Below, piece after piece: positions 53,016-60,812 of a DNA stretch of 64,000 nucleotides. The notes under the pieces were generated by a model that worked only from the letters and a program-made list of their open reading frames with translations, was not told where the DNA came from and made no database searches. The DNA is from Pontibacter qinzhouensis (GTDB taxonomy: Bacteria > Bacteroidota > Bacteroidia > Cytophagales > Hymenobacteraceae): contig NZ_VRTY01000009.1 in assembly GCF_008017455.1 (NCBI RefSeq), forward strand, positions 1-64,000, in the 5' to 3' direction. Positions within the stretch are counted from its first letter, which is position 1. Every line of letters begins with the position of its first letter. Made by a program: the position numbers and the translations under genes.

Positions 53016-53439
53016 AGTTTATAGGTAATGCTTGCCACTGTTGCAGCTCATATGAACTGCATCCTGGCTTTAAGGAATTCAACAGTATAGAACTTCGATA
53101 AAGAGGACATAAGTATCATGACACAAGACTTGTTGTCTTCAGTTTTCAAAAAGATCTAAAGCTGAACTCCGAAAAGTTTTGTCGCAGCCTTTAACTATAC
53201 GCCAGGCTTGTTTTCTAAGTTAGAAAGTTATTTTTAAGGTAGAAGGTTAGAAAGGTAGTGAAAGCTCTTCGCTCAAAAGCTTTCCATCTATACTTCCTAC
53301 AGCTAAACACAGTGTCAGTACGTTAGCAATATGGGTCTGACCCTTGGCAGCATTCTGATGAATTTGCTTCTGAAGGCCATTTTCATTTGAATAATTTTGG
53401 TTTTTTTACTTAGCAGCAACAGTTATAAATAATACAATT
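53016..53439. other. Divergent spacer between SDR and pterin dehydratase genes
   Basis: 424 bp holding Repeat A copy 17 and otherwise AT-rich unremarkable sequence. No further gene or convincing promoter seen. Confidence 0.4.
53340..53396 (-). repeat. Repeat A copy 17
   Basis: Plus-strand reading: ACCCTTGGC, CTTCTGAAGGCC, TTTGAATAATT. It lies upstream of the pterin dehydratase gene in a divergent spacer. Confidence 0.8.
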
Positions 53440-53691
53440 ATGTGGAAAGAAGAAGATAACAAGCTCAAGCGCAGCTTCCAGTTCAAGAATTTTAAAGAGG
53501 CCATGGCGTTTATAAATGCCGTAGCTGAGGCAGCCGAAGAAATGGACCATCACCCCTGGTGGAGCAACGTGTACAACAAAGTAGAGATAGAACTCACCAC
53601 CCACAGCGCCGGCAACACCGTAACTCATCGCGACCATAAACTCGCTAACCGAATTGATGCTATTTACGAACAGCTAACAACGGGAAAGTAA
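53440..53691 (+). CDS. 4a-hydroxytetrahydrobiopterin dehydratase (PCD/DCoH)
   Basis: 83 residues. It carries the active-site signature DHHPWW (His37, His38, Pro39, Trp40) with KVEIELTTHSAG and VTHRDHKLANRID, the complete family pattern. It dehydrates 4a-hydroxytetrahydropterin formed by aromatic amino acid hydroxylases; no hydroxylase gene is in the window, and free-standing copies may serve molybdopterin or folate recycling. It is a single gene with a Repeat A copy on each side. Confidence 0.92.
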   Translation: MWKEEDNKLKRSFQFKNFKEAMAFINAVAEAAEEMDHHPWWSNVYNKVEIELTTHSAGNTVTHRDHKLANRIDAIYEQLTTGK

Positions 53692-53700
53692 AAGCCGCCA

Positions 53701-53757
53701 ACCCTTGGTAGTTTTATTGCACAAAGCCTTCGGAAGGGCAAAATCATTAGAATAAAT
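53701..53757 (-). repeat. Repeat A copy 18
   Basis: Plus-strand reading: ACCCTTGGTA, CCTTCGGAAGGGC, ATTAGAATAA. It begins 10 nt after the pterin dehydratase stop. Confidence 0.85.
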
Positions 53758-53929
53758 TAGTAATGTGCTCATATACCAATTATTCAATTCACAGATTTAG
53801 GGATGAGAGGATTTGCTAAAAATTACTGACTCAATAAGGTTCCGAAAACATGAGACTGAAGATATTATGCTCCTTCTTGTATTCCCTAGATTCTTGGTGT
53901 AAGGGCTCTATAAAGATTCAGACAAAAAA

Positions 53930-53970
53930 GTCTAGTATCTGACATCTAGCTTCTAACATCTTTCAAAAAC
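53930..53970. repeat. Repeat D block before rsmI
   Basis: GTCTAGTATCTGACATCTAG and CTTCTAACATC, matching the right end of the metH-metF spacer. Confidence 0.55.
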
Positions 53971-53988
53971 TTTCTAACTTAACCCTTG

Positions 53989-53996
53989 TATCTTTG
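53989..53996 (+). promoter_or_regulatory. -7 box TATCTTTG directly ahead of rsmI
   Basis: Perfect TAnnTTTG with CCGC between it and the ATG at 54001, the same spacing as at gpmI and nadC. Suggests a leaderless message. Confidence 0.5.
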
Positions 53997-54000
53997 CCGC

Positions 54001-54720
54001 ATGCAGGAACCTGAAAAAACCAATCTGTATTTAGTGCCCACGCCTATCGGCAACCTCGAAGATATAACCTTGCGCGCTATTCGGGTGCTGAAGGAAGTAG
54101 ATGTGATTCTGGCTGAAGATACCCGCACCAGCGGCAAGCTGCTCCAGCACCTGGGTATAGACAAACGCATGCACAGCCACCACCTGCACAACGAGCACAA
54201 GGCCACGGCTCACCTGGTAGAGCGGCTGAAAGCTGGTGAGGTAATGGCGCTGGTATCGGATGCAGGCACGCCGGGCATTTCAGACCCGGGCTTTTTTCTG
54301 GTGCGCGAGTGCCTGAAGCACGACCTGAAGGTGGAGTGCCTGCCTGGCCCTACTGCCTTTGTGCCGGCACTGGTTAAATCCGGTTTCAGTACCGACAGGT
54401 TTACGTTTGAAGGATTTCTGCCCCTGAAAAAAGGCCGCCAGACCCGCCTTACCAGCCTGGCCACCGAAGAGCGCACCATGATCTTTTACGAGTCGCCGCA
54501 CCGCCTGCTCAAAACACTTACTCAGTTTCAGGAGTACTTTGGAGGCGGGCGCCTGGCATCTGTTTCACGTGAAATCTCGAAGATGTTTGAGGAGACCGTA
54601 AACGGTACGCTAGATGAGCTGGTGCAGCTATTCACAACCAAAGCTATAAAAGGAGAGTTTGTGCTCGTGGTGGCAGGAGCAGAGGGCAAGCAAAAAAACA
54701 GTAAAAACGACCATGACTAA
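54001..54720 (+). CDS. rsmI: 16S rRNA (cytidine(1402)-2'-O)-methyltransferase RsmI
   Basis: Methylates the ribose of C1402 in 16S rRNA using SAM. 239 residues from the ATG at 54001. LYLVPTPIGNLEDITLRA, ILAEDTRTSGKLL, ALVSDAGTPGISDPG and PGPTAFVPAL are the tetrapyrrole-methylase-fold RsmI motifs. A TTG five codons earlier lies inside the promoter box and is rejected as start. The last codons overlap the start of the DUF4105 gene by 8 nt, so the three genes rsmI, DUF4105 and IMPase form one operon. Confidence 0.95.
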   Translation: MQEPEKTNLYLVPTPIGNLEDITLRAIRVLKEVDVILAEDTRTSGKLLQHLGIDKRMHSHHLHNEHKATAHLVERLKAGEVMALVSDAGTPGISDPGFFLVRECLKHDLKVECLPGPTAFVPALVKSGFSTDRFTFEGFLPLKKGRQTRLTSLATEERTMIFYESPHRLLKTLTQFQEYFGGGRLASVSREISKMFEETVNGTLDELVQLFTTKAIKGEFVLVVAGAEGKQKNSKNDHD

Positions 54721-55921
54721 ACATATAAAGGCGCTCTTGTTGGTGCTGCTCCTCCTGTTGGTACAGCTGCAGGCGCAGGCACAGTTCGATGGCATACAAT
54801 TATCTCAGCAAGCCAAAATTAGCCTGATTACCTGCTCCAGCGGCGAGGAACTTTACTCCACCTTTGGCCACAGCGCCGTGCGGGTAAACGACCCCAGCAC
54901 CGGCATGGACATAATTTTCAACTACGGCACCTTCGATTTTAACGAGCCTAACTTTTACCTGAAGTTTGCGCAGGGCAAGCTCAACTACAAGCTATCGGCG
55001 GCCTATTTCCAGGATTTCGTGTACGCCTACACTGCCGATAACCGGGGCGTATACGAGCAGGTGCTCAACCTGAACCCGGAGCAACGGCAGCAGTACTGGG
55101 ACTTTCTGACCAACAACTACCTGCCCGAAAACCGCTTTTACCTCTACGATTTCTTTTTCGATAATTGCGCCACCCGCATCCGCGATGGCATAGAGGCCAC
55201 ATTTCCGGACCAGGTTCAGTTTAATATAGCGCACCTCGATAAAAACCTGTCGTTCCGGAACCTCACCGACCTCTACCTGGGGCCGCAGCCCTGGGGCGAT
55301 TTTGGCATAGACCTGGGCCTCGGCTCCCGCATAGACCGCACCGCCACACCTTACGAATACATGTTCCTGCCCGATTATCTGGCCGAAGGCTTAGCCAATG
55401 CCACCATTCAGCAAGACGGCAAAGCAGTGCCACTGGCCGGCAAAATGCAGCCTGTGTACCAGAACACACCAGTAGAGGAGCAGTTCAGTCTGTTTACCCC
55501 CATGGTTTTCTGGTGGCTGCTGTTTGCTACGGCTGTGGCACTTACAGTTATCAACTTCCGGAAAAAGAACTGGAGCAAAGCCTTCGACCTGGTGCTGTAC
55601 CTGCTCTACGGGCTGTTGGGGCTGGCGCTGCTGCTGCTTTGGGTCGCTACCGACCACCAGGGCACTGCCGATAACTACAACCTGCTCTGGGCTATTCCTA
55701 CGCACCTGATTATTTTCTTTTTCCTTTTACGCAACCGCTTCCCTAAATGGGTGGTGGCCTATCTAGCCATAACAGCTGCAATAGCAGCGGTGCTGGTAGT
55801 AGGCTGGGTGTGGTGGCCGCAGCAGTTCCATGCCTCGTTCCTGCCGCTGGTGCTTACCATCGGGCTGCGGTCTGCGTACATGGTATGGTTTTCTCAAACT
55901 AAACAAAAAGTAACAACATGA
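54713..55921 (+). CDS. DUF4105-family membrane protein
   Basis: 402 residues. A signal peptide (MTKHIKALLLVLLLLLVQLQ to QAQ) leads to a DUF4105 domain of about 230 residues (SGEELYSTFGHSAVRVND; FFFDNCATRIRDGIE with the conserved NC), followed by five membrane helices in the C-terminal third. The domain is predicted papain-like but has no proven activity. The ATG at 54713 was chosen because it gives a proper signal peptide; it overlaps the rsmI stop. Its own stop overlaps the next start (ATGA). Confidence 0.85.
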   Translation: MTKHIKALLLVLLLLLVQLQAQAQFDGIQLSQQAKISLITCSSGEELYSTFGHSAVRVNDPSTGMDIIFNYGTFDFNEPNFYLKFAQGKLNYKLSAAYFQDFVYAYTADNRGVYEQVLNLNPEQRQQYWDFLTNNYLPENRFYLYDFFFDNCATRIRDGIEATFPDQVQFNIAHLDKNLSFRNLTDLYLGPQPWGDFGIDLGLGSRIDRTATPYEYMFLPDYLAEGLANATIQQDGKAVPLAGKMQPVYQNTPVEEQFSLFTPMVFWWLLFATAVALTVINFRKKNWSKAFDLVLYLLYGLLGLALLLLWVATDHQGTADNYNLLWAIPTHLIIFFFLLRNRFPKWVVAYLAITAAIAAVLVVGWVWWPQQFHASFLPLVLTIGLRSAYMVWFSQTKQKVTT

Positions 55922-56709
55922 ACCTTCAGCAACTATCACAGGAATTAAACTTAATAGCTAAAAAAGCCGGTGCCTTTATAAAACAGGAAGCCGAGAACTT
56001 CGACCGCTCTACCATAGAAATGAAAGGCTTTGCCAACATGGTGAGCTACGTAGACAAACAGGCCGAAGAAATGCTGGTGGAAGACCTGCGGAAATTGTTG
56101 CCTGAAGCAGGTTTTATAACCGAAGAAGGAACAGACACTACCCGCCAGGATCGCTACAACTGGATAATAGACCCGCTCGATGGCACCACGAACTTTACCC
56201 ACGGCTTGCCGCTGTTCTCGGTGAGCGTTGGCCTGATGGAAAACAAGGAGATTGTGGCCGGTGTGGTGTATGGGGTTATGCACGACGAATGCTTCTGGGC
56301 CTACAAAGGCGGCGGCGCTTACCTCAACGACAAAAAAATACATGTGTCAGACATTACTACGCTGGAGCAGTCGCTGATCATTACTGGTTTCCCGTACTAC
56401 GAGGAGACAAAGGCGAAGCAGTACCTCGAAATTCTGCATGCTTTTATGGCCCGGTCACATGGTTTCAGAAGGTTAGGTTCTGCTGCCCTCGACCTGGCGT
56501 ATGTGGCAGCAGGCCGTGCCGAAACATTTTTTGAGTACAACCTGCAGCCTTACGATGTGGCAGCAGGCATTATACTGGTGCAGGAGGCAGGCGGCCAGGT
56601 ATCGATGTTCGGCGATGGCGACGATTTTATTTTCGGCAAGCAGATTATCGGCAGCAACGGGCACATTCACCAGCAGGTAAAAGATACCATTAACGAATTC
56701 TGGAAGTAA
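55918..56709 (+). CDS. Inositol monophosphatase-family phosphatase
   Basis: 263 residues with the metal-site motifs EEGTD, WIIDPLDGTTNFTHGLP, and the C-terminal YDVAAGIILVQEAGGQV. It is a member of the IMPase/SuhB group, Mg-dependent, and hydrolyses inositol phosphate or another sugar phosphate; FBPase- and CysQ-type substitutions are not evident. It is coupled to the DUF4105 gene through a 4-nt ATGA overlap, third gene of the rsmI operon. Confidence 0.93.
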   Translation: MNLQQLSQELNLIAKKAGAFIKQEAENFDRSTIEMKGFANMVSYVDKQAEEMLVEDLRKLLPEAGFITEEGTDTTRQDRYNWIIDPLDGTTNFTHGLPLFSVSVGLMENKEIVAGVVYGVMHDECFWAYKGGGAYLNDKKIHVSDITTLEQSLIITGFPYYEETKAKQYLEILHAFMARSHGFRRLGSAALDLAYVAAGRAETFFEYNLQPYDVAAGIILVQEAGGQVSMFGDGDDFIFGKQIIGSNGHIHQQVKDTINEFWK

Positions 56710-56719
56710 CACGGCCGTA

Positions 56720-56895
56720 AACTTTTTTGCTGCCTTATTAGTTATAATTGCTAGTTGTTGGTTGCTAATTGTTTAATGGCTGCATGGTTAAATTGTTTCG
56801 CTCAACAGGTGTGAGGTCTGGGATTCTTAAGAGATTAACAATTAAGCCATTTAACAATTCCATAAGTCAACAACCGGCAAAAAATTAGCAACAAT
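56720..56895. repeat. Low-complexity CAACAATC / TTGCTAG block
   Basis: Left half ATTGCTAGTTGTTGG, GGCTGCATGGTTAAATTG and right half TAAGCCATTTAACAATTCC, CAACAACCGG are inverted relatives, as in 41250-41378. No Repeat A copy here. Confidence 0.5.
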
Positions 56896-56901
56896 AAAAA
56901 A

Positions 56902-57081
56902 ATGCAGGAACTCATTATACTAGTATTGTTCTTAGTGGCTGCGGCCTATGTGGCGCGGCTGCTGTACCGTAGCTTCAGCACGAAAGGGGGCAGTTGCGCC
57001 AAAGGCTGCGGCAGCGCCTGCTCTACCATCGATTTCAAGAAAATACAGAAAGAGCTGGAACAAAAGCAGCTGGCGAAATAG
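56902..57081 (+). CDS. FeoB-associated Cys-rich membrane protein
   Basis: 59 residues, found by reading the spacer. One membrane helix (LIILVLFLVAAAYVARLLY) is followed by a Cys cluster (GGSCAKGCGSACSTIDF: Cys32, Cys36, Cys40) and a charged tail (KKIQKELEQKQLAK). This is the small family that usually sits behind the ferrous-iron transporter gene feoB and is thought to assist it. No feoA or feoB gene is present near it here, so it is detached from its normal partner. The start ATG follows an A-rich stretch. Confidence 0.85.
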   Translation: MQELIILVLFLVAAAYVARLLYRSFSTKGGSCAKGCGSACSTIDFKKIQKELEQKQLAK

Positions 57082-57207
57082 CAAAGCGCCCTGTTTGGTT
57101 AATGTATAGCGTCATCCTTATATTTTCTTGCTGAAAGCTGTATCCTTGAGTTTTTTTTGCGTATAGGTTTATACTTGACAACCGACATCAATTTAAACCA
57201 AAAAACT

Positions 57208-57546
57208 ATGCAAGATAAAGTTGAAGAAAGATCTCTGGTGAATGTGCTGAACCGCCTTAAAAAAGACGGCTGCACACTCGACTTTAAAGTGACAGAAGAA
57301 GGGCAACTGGCAACCATGGACGGCAAGAAAACCTTTACGCCAGACCAGGTTCGCATCATAGACTTCTACCGCTTCGAAGGCGAAAGTAACCCTGATGATA
57401 TGTCGATACTCTATGTAGTAGAAACTACGGAGGGTATTAAAGGCACCATTACCAACTCCTACGGCCCGTATGCTGATGAAAGAATAGAGAATGTTATGAA
57501 GCAGATAGAGGACATGGGCAAGAACCTGGATAAGAAAGACAAATAA
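57208..57546 (+). CDS. Small conserved protein of unknown function
   Basis: 112 residues, acidic, cytosolic. The pattern LNRLKKDGCTLDFKV, IIDFYRFEGESNPDDM and VETTEGIKGTITNSYGPYAD resembles a family of about 100 residues that is widespread in Bacteroidota and sometimes misnamed a phosphoribosylpyrophosphate synthetase, although it has no PRPP-synthase motif. I start at the ATG at 57208; a TTG-led extension of 17 codons looks like leader sequence. It is monocistronic with a strong terminator. Confidence 0.75.
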   Translation: MQDKVEERSLVNVLNRLKKDGCTLDFKVTEEGQLATMDGKKTFTPDQVRIIDFYRFEGESNPDDMSILYVVETTEGIKGTITNSYGPYADERIENVMKQIEDMGKNLDKKDK

Positions 57547-57585
57547 ACAACACAGGGCCGAAGCTGATTCGGCCCTGTGTTGTTT
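57545..57585 (+). terminator. Terminator after the 112-residue protein gene
   Basis: AAACAACACAGGGCCGA (57545-57561) pairs perfectly with 57569-57585 around a 7-nt loop. The stem overlaps the stop codon region. Confidence 0.92.
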
Positions 57586-57644
57586 CAGGAAGTTGGCATT
57601 CTCCCGATGCAAGCTAAACTACAAACCACATTTCCCTTCTTTCT

Positions 57645-57682
57645 AATTATTCTAATGAATTTGCTCTTCCGAAGACTTTTTA
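57645..57682 (+). repeat. Repeat A copy 19 (3' part lost)
   Basis: AATTATTCTAATGAATTTG, core CTCTTCCGAAGAC, T run, then Repeat D-like sequence. Mirrors copy 5. Confidence 0.75.
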
Positions 57683-57819
57683 GTTGTTAGAAGCCTCGAT
57701 CTTAGTTGATAGACTTTTTATCTATTAAAAATATATCATTCACAACTCCTCCATCTTCAAATTTCCAAATCTTCACATCTCCAAATTAACCATTCAGCCA
57801 TTTAACAACTCAGCAGTCA
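57683..57819 (+). repeat. Composite repeat block
   Basis: Same module order as 17826-17977: GTTAGAAGCCTCGATC (D-like), TTATCTATTAAAA, Repeat C (57751-57787: CATCTTCAAATTTCC and AAATCTTCACATCTCC), CATTCAGCCATTTAACAAC, then Repeat A copy 20. Confidence 0.7.
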
Positions 57820-57878
57820 AATTATTCTAATGGATTTGCCCTTCCGAAGGGTGTTTGTGCTTTTAGCAGTTTAGGGTC
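57820..57878 (+). repeat. Repeat A copy 20
   Basis: AATTATTCTAATGGATTTG, core CCCTTCCGAAGGG, end TTTAGGGTCA. Leads into Repeat E copy 2. Confidence 0.83.
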
Positions 57879-57914
57879 AAGATCAGCCGCGAGGGCTGAG
57901 GCTACGGGGTCATG
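57873..57914 (+). repeat. Repeat E hairpin, copy 2
   Basis: GGGTCAAGA, stem TCAGCC (57883-57888), loop GCGAG, stem GGCTGA (57894-57899), then GGCTACGGGGTCATG. The stem differs from copy 1 at paired positions on both sides. Confidence 0.65.
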
Positions 57915-57930
57915 TTTGTCTGATTCAGAA

Positions 57931-58959
57931 CTAAGCCCAGACTTTTGTTCCTTCGGTGCAGTTGCGGCACATCTCCACCTCTGACCTGGACCGTAGCAGC
58001 GATTGCCTGAATTGCCGGTAGCCTTTGCCTTGCCACACGCTGTTAAAATGCTGCTCCTTCAGGTCGCCCATGCGGTATTCGGCGTCTTTGTCGAAGCAGC
58101 AGGGCACTACCAGGCCATCCCAGGTAATAACGCAGGAGTGCCACATCTTCCAGCAATGGTTCAGCAGTTTATTTTTAACGGAGTAGGTGCCGTTGCCGTT
58201 GTTTTTGTACCTGGAGTAATAGTCTATGGTCGGGATGAGGGGCGACCCGTTCTGGTAATCGTAGATTTGGGCTGTTTTAAAAACCACCTCGTCTACACCC
58301 AGGTTTTTTGCCAACTCCTTTACCTCTTCTATCTGATGCTCGTTTGGCTGCACCACCAGAAACTGGAACATGATGTGCGGGGTTCTCGATTTCAGCTGCT
58401 TTTTCCATTTCACCACATTCCGGGTTCCTTGCAGCACCTTCTCCAGGTTGCCGCCAATGCGGTAGGCTGCATAGGTCTCCTGGGTAGTGCCGTCTATCGA
58501 GATTATCAGGCGATCGAGACCCGACTCTACCGTTTGGCGCGCATTCTCATCAGAGAGGTAATGTGCATTGGTGGAGGTGGCAGTGTAAATACCCTTGTCG
58601 GCGGCATACTTTACCAAATTCAGGAAGTTTTTGTGCAGGTAAGGCTCCCCCTGGAAATAAAAGATAAGATACAACAGGCGCTTGTGCAGCTGATCGATGG
58701 TGTGGGTAAACAGCACATCGTCGAGCATGCCGGTGGGGCGCGTAAAGGAGCGCAGGCCACTGGGGCACTCCGGGCAGCGCAGGTTGCAGGAGGTAGTAGG
58801 CTCGAAGGAGATGCTCAGTGGCTGCCCCCAGTGCCGTGCCTTGCCCGAAAAACGCGACCAGATGTAGCTGCCCACTACCTGTGCGGCGTTCAGAATCCGT
58901 AGAGGTGTAAGCTTTTTCAGGAAATTAAAGCCGTCTGTCAGGTGAGGCATCGTCTGCAA
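57931..58959 (-). CDS. Radical SAM protein with SPASM domain
   Basis: 342 residues. The radical SAM cluster is CNLRCPECPSG, at about residues 55-65, with the glycine-rich and strand motifs ISIDGTTQETYAAYR. The C-terminal SPASM domain (CWKMWHSCVITWDGLVVPCC, then CRNCTEG) should bind auxiliary iron-sulfur clusters. SPASM proteins modify peptides or other small substrates; no precursor peptide was found adjacent. Single gene, convergent with the small protein gene at 57208. Confidence 0.92.
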   Translation of the reverse strand: MQTMPHLTDGFNFLKKLTPLRILNAAQVVGSYIWSRFSGKARHWGQPLSISFEPTTSCNLRCPECPSGLRSFTRPTGMLDDVLFTHTIDQLHKRLLYLIFYFQGEPYLHKNFLNLVKYAADKGIYTATSTNAHYLSDENARQTVESGLDRLIISIDGTTQETYAAYRIGGNLEKVLQGTRNVVKWKKQLKSRTPHIMFQFLVVQPNEHQIEEVKELAKNLGVDEVVFKTAQIYDYQNGSPLIPTIDYYSRYKNNGNGTYSVKNKLLNHCWKMWHSCVITWDGLVVPCCFDKDAEYRMGDLKEQHFNSVWQGKGYRQFRQSLLRSRSEVEMCRNCTEGTKVWA

Positions 58960-59008
58960 TTTTTTACCGGCAAAACTGCCGTACTTGCAATATCGTATTT
59001 TTATTGCA

Positions 59009-59041
59009 AAAAAGGGGCAACTGCTGTAGCTGCCCCTTTTT
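59009..59041 (-). terminator. Terminator of the baeRF7 gene
   Basis: AAAAAGGGGCA (59009-59019) pairs with TGCCCCTTTTT (59031-59041). T-rich on both strands. 36 nt beyond the baeRF7 stop. Confidence 0.88.
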
Positions 59042-59077
59042 TAGATTTATGATTTGTTTAAATAATGCAGGAACTGC

Positions 59078-60268
59078 CTAGTATCTAAACAAGGCTTTAA
59101 CGCTGGAGCCATCGCTGATCTCCGACATGCCATTGTAGCTGCTCACGAACACTTTTCCGCCCTGAGCTATGGTTTTAACAGCTGCCAGATTTATCAGGTC
59201 AAAGTCGCCACGCTGGTACTCTTCATGTATTTCGGCTGTTGCGCTGGTTTCGTTGTATATACCCCAAACCGGCTCGCTTGGCGAAATGAACAAAGTATCT
59301 ACACGCCCATGTATGGCTTCAGCTGCCACCGTGGCTATGTCTTCGGAGGTTACGCCTGTGCCTGCTACTGCCTCGTAACGATCGAGCGACTCCGAATGGC
59401 TTTGCTGCATAAGCGGCTTCATAATGGCGAGCGCCTTGTCATGAATGGTGTTAATGCTTTCAATATCAGAGTTCTCGTTTAAATGAATATTCTGAGAAAC
59501 GATGTGCTTGTATTTGGTAATGTTGCGGTAAATGCCACAGTAGTGGTCTACACCTGCCAACACAAGTGGTTCGTGGGCGTTATGCAGTATCTGCCACAGG
59601 TTATTGTCGATGTCGTTCATGAATTCTCTTACACGCTCATGTTCCTCGTCGCCTTTGGTAGAACCTGGGCCGTGCACAATATTAGAACCGTTATTAGTGG
59701 TGGTGGAATGGGTAAAGTTCTGGTCGTGCCCCTTTACATCAAACTTAAGTGAGTCTGTTGTACTCATTGATTTTGGCATAAACGCGCTTACGTCTATCTG
59801 CCTGATCTTATCGATGGTGGCTTCGTAAAACGCTGTTTTCTCGCGGAACAGGCTAAGTATAAAAAAGCGCCCGTTCTGGCTCAGAATAGGCAATATGGGC
59901 GTAAAATGAAACTCATCGAGTACAAAGACCTCATCTGGCATACTAATAGGCAAGGTATAGTGAGCTGAGAAACCTTTTGTAATAAATACCGCCAGTCCCT
60001 CGCTTTGGTGCCTCCAGAAATTAGAGTCGTTTAGCAGCTCTTCGGCAGGCTGCAGGTATTGGGTAATTTCGGTTTCAGGTACATCATGTCTTCCTAAAAG
60101 CTCTTTTGCTTTTCGAATCTGATTTTTAAAAGCTAAGCTATCCACTCCGTTCAGGGTTTCTTTACCGGCACGGTGAGTAGGTAGATAAAAAGAAAGGCAC
60201 AGTGCGTTTTGTGTGTTAGCCTGTACATTTATCAGCTTCTCGATGTCGTTTTTATTTATTAATGCCAT
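59078..60268 (-). CDS. Bacterial archaeo-eukaryotic release-factor-family protein (baeRF7-type)
   Basis: 396 residues. The pattern SFYLPTHRAGKETLNGVDSL at the start, HEPLVLAGVDHYCGIYR in the middle and AAVKTIAQGGKVFVSSYNGM at the end is that of the bacterial relatives of eukaryotic release factor 1 domains (family 7). These proteins lack the usual GGQ loop and are thought to act on stalled or hibernating ribosomes, which is prediction only. No stop-codon recognition motif is seen. It is a single gene with its own terminator. Confidence 0.78.
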   Translation of the reverse strand: MALINKNDIEKLINVQANTQNALCLSFYLPTHRAGKETLNGVDSLAFKNQIRKAKELLGRHDVPETEITQYLQPAEELLNDSNFWRHQSEGLAVFITKGFSAHYTLPISMPDEVFVLDEFHFTPILPILSQNGRFFILSLFREKTAFYEATIDKIRQIDVSAFMPKSMSTTDSLKFDVKGHDQNFTHSTTTNNGSNIVHGPGSTKGDEEHERVREFMNDIDNNLWQILHNAHEPLVLAGVDHYCGIYRNITKYKHIVSQNIHLNENSDIESINTIHDKALAIMKPLMQQSHSESLDRYEAVAGTGVTSEDIATVAAEAIHGRVDTLFISPSEPVWGIYNETSATAEIHEEYQRGDFDLINLAAVKTIAQGGKVFVSSYNGMSEISDGSSVKALFRY

Positions 60269-60647
60269 ATGTGTATAGATTATTAAATTTGTTTAATCAC
60301 AGTCATTCTGTCTGATTGTGCCTCCGGCTTTTGCAGAGGTGGTAAGGTTTAAGTACGCATCAGTTTATTTAACGGTTATTATTCTAACTCAGATGAAATT
60401 ATGCCGAAAGAGTAATTTTACGGTTCCTAACACTCCTGATAAGGTAAAAAAAGCAGGGTTCCGCTCCTAAATTGCACCAATAGTTAAGAAGAAGCTCAAA
60501 AGCATCTGATAAGTTATAAGCCTGCATTTTTCAACTTTATCTTTATTAAGCAGGAGGTATTATGCTTGTAAAACCTGCTTAAAATCGCTCACTTAAGGAA
60601 CTACCGTTTGTTTCTTGTTTATATTAGTTGTTACAGGCTACTAAAAA
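60269..60647. other. AT-rich spacer upstream of baeRF7
   Basis: About 380 bp, without a credible frame. Short inverted words such as AAGCAGG ... CCTGCTT (about 60548-60580) are weak. Nothing else recognised. Confidence 0.4.
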
Positions 60648-60681
60648 ATAAAAGCCTCCGGGCTTGGCAGCAGGAGGCTTT
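60648..60681 (-). terminator. Probable terminator of the TlpA-like gene
   Basis: AAAGCCTCC (60651-60659) pairs with GGAGGCTTT (60673-60681); T-rich on the minus strand. It lies 130 nt beyond the stop, with Repeat A copy 21 between. Confidence 0.65.
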
Positions 60682-60714
60682 GCATAGTAAAGTGGAGTGG
60701 TTGGTATAGGAAAC

Positions 60715-60773
60715 ACCCTTGACGCTATAACTGCTAAAATTCTCTCCGAAGGCCTAAATCATTAGAATAATTT
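60715..60773 (-). repeat. Repeat A copy 21
   Basis: Plus-strand reading: ACCCTTGACG, TCTCCGAAGGCC, ATTAGAATAATT. Minority orientation relative to the TlpA-like gene end. Confidence 0.8.
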
Positions 60774-60812
60774 AGGTTGACAGCCATTATGGGGACTGCC
60801 GTATAGAGGTGC

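Noticed and set aside
57931-58959. Radical SAM/SPASM gene as a RiPP maturase
   Set aside because: No precursor-like small gene, peptidase or exporter lies within several kilobases; the nearest small gene is a conserved housekeeping-type protein ending 385 bp away.
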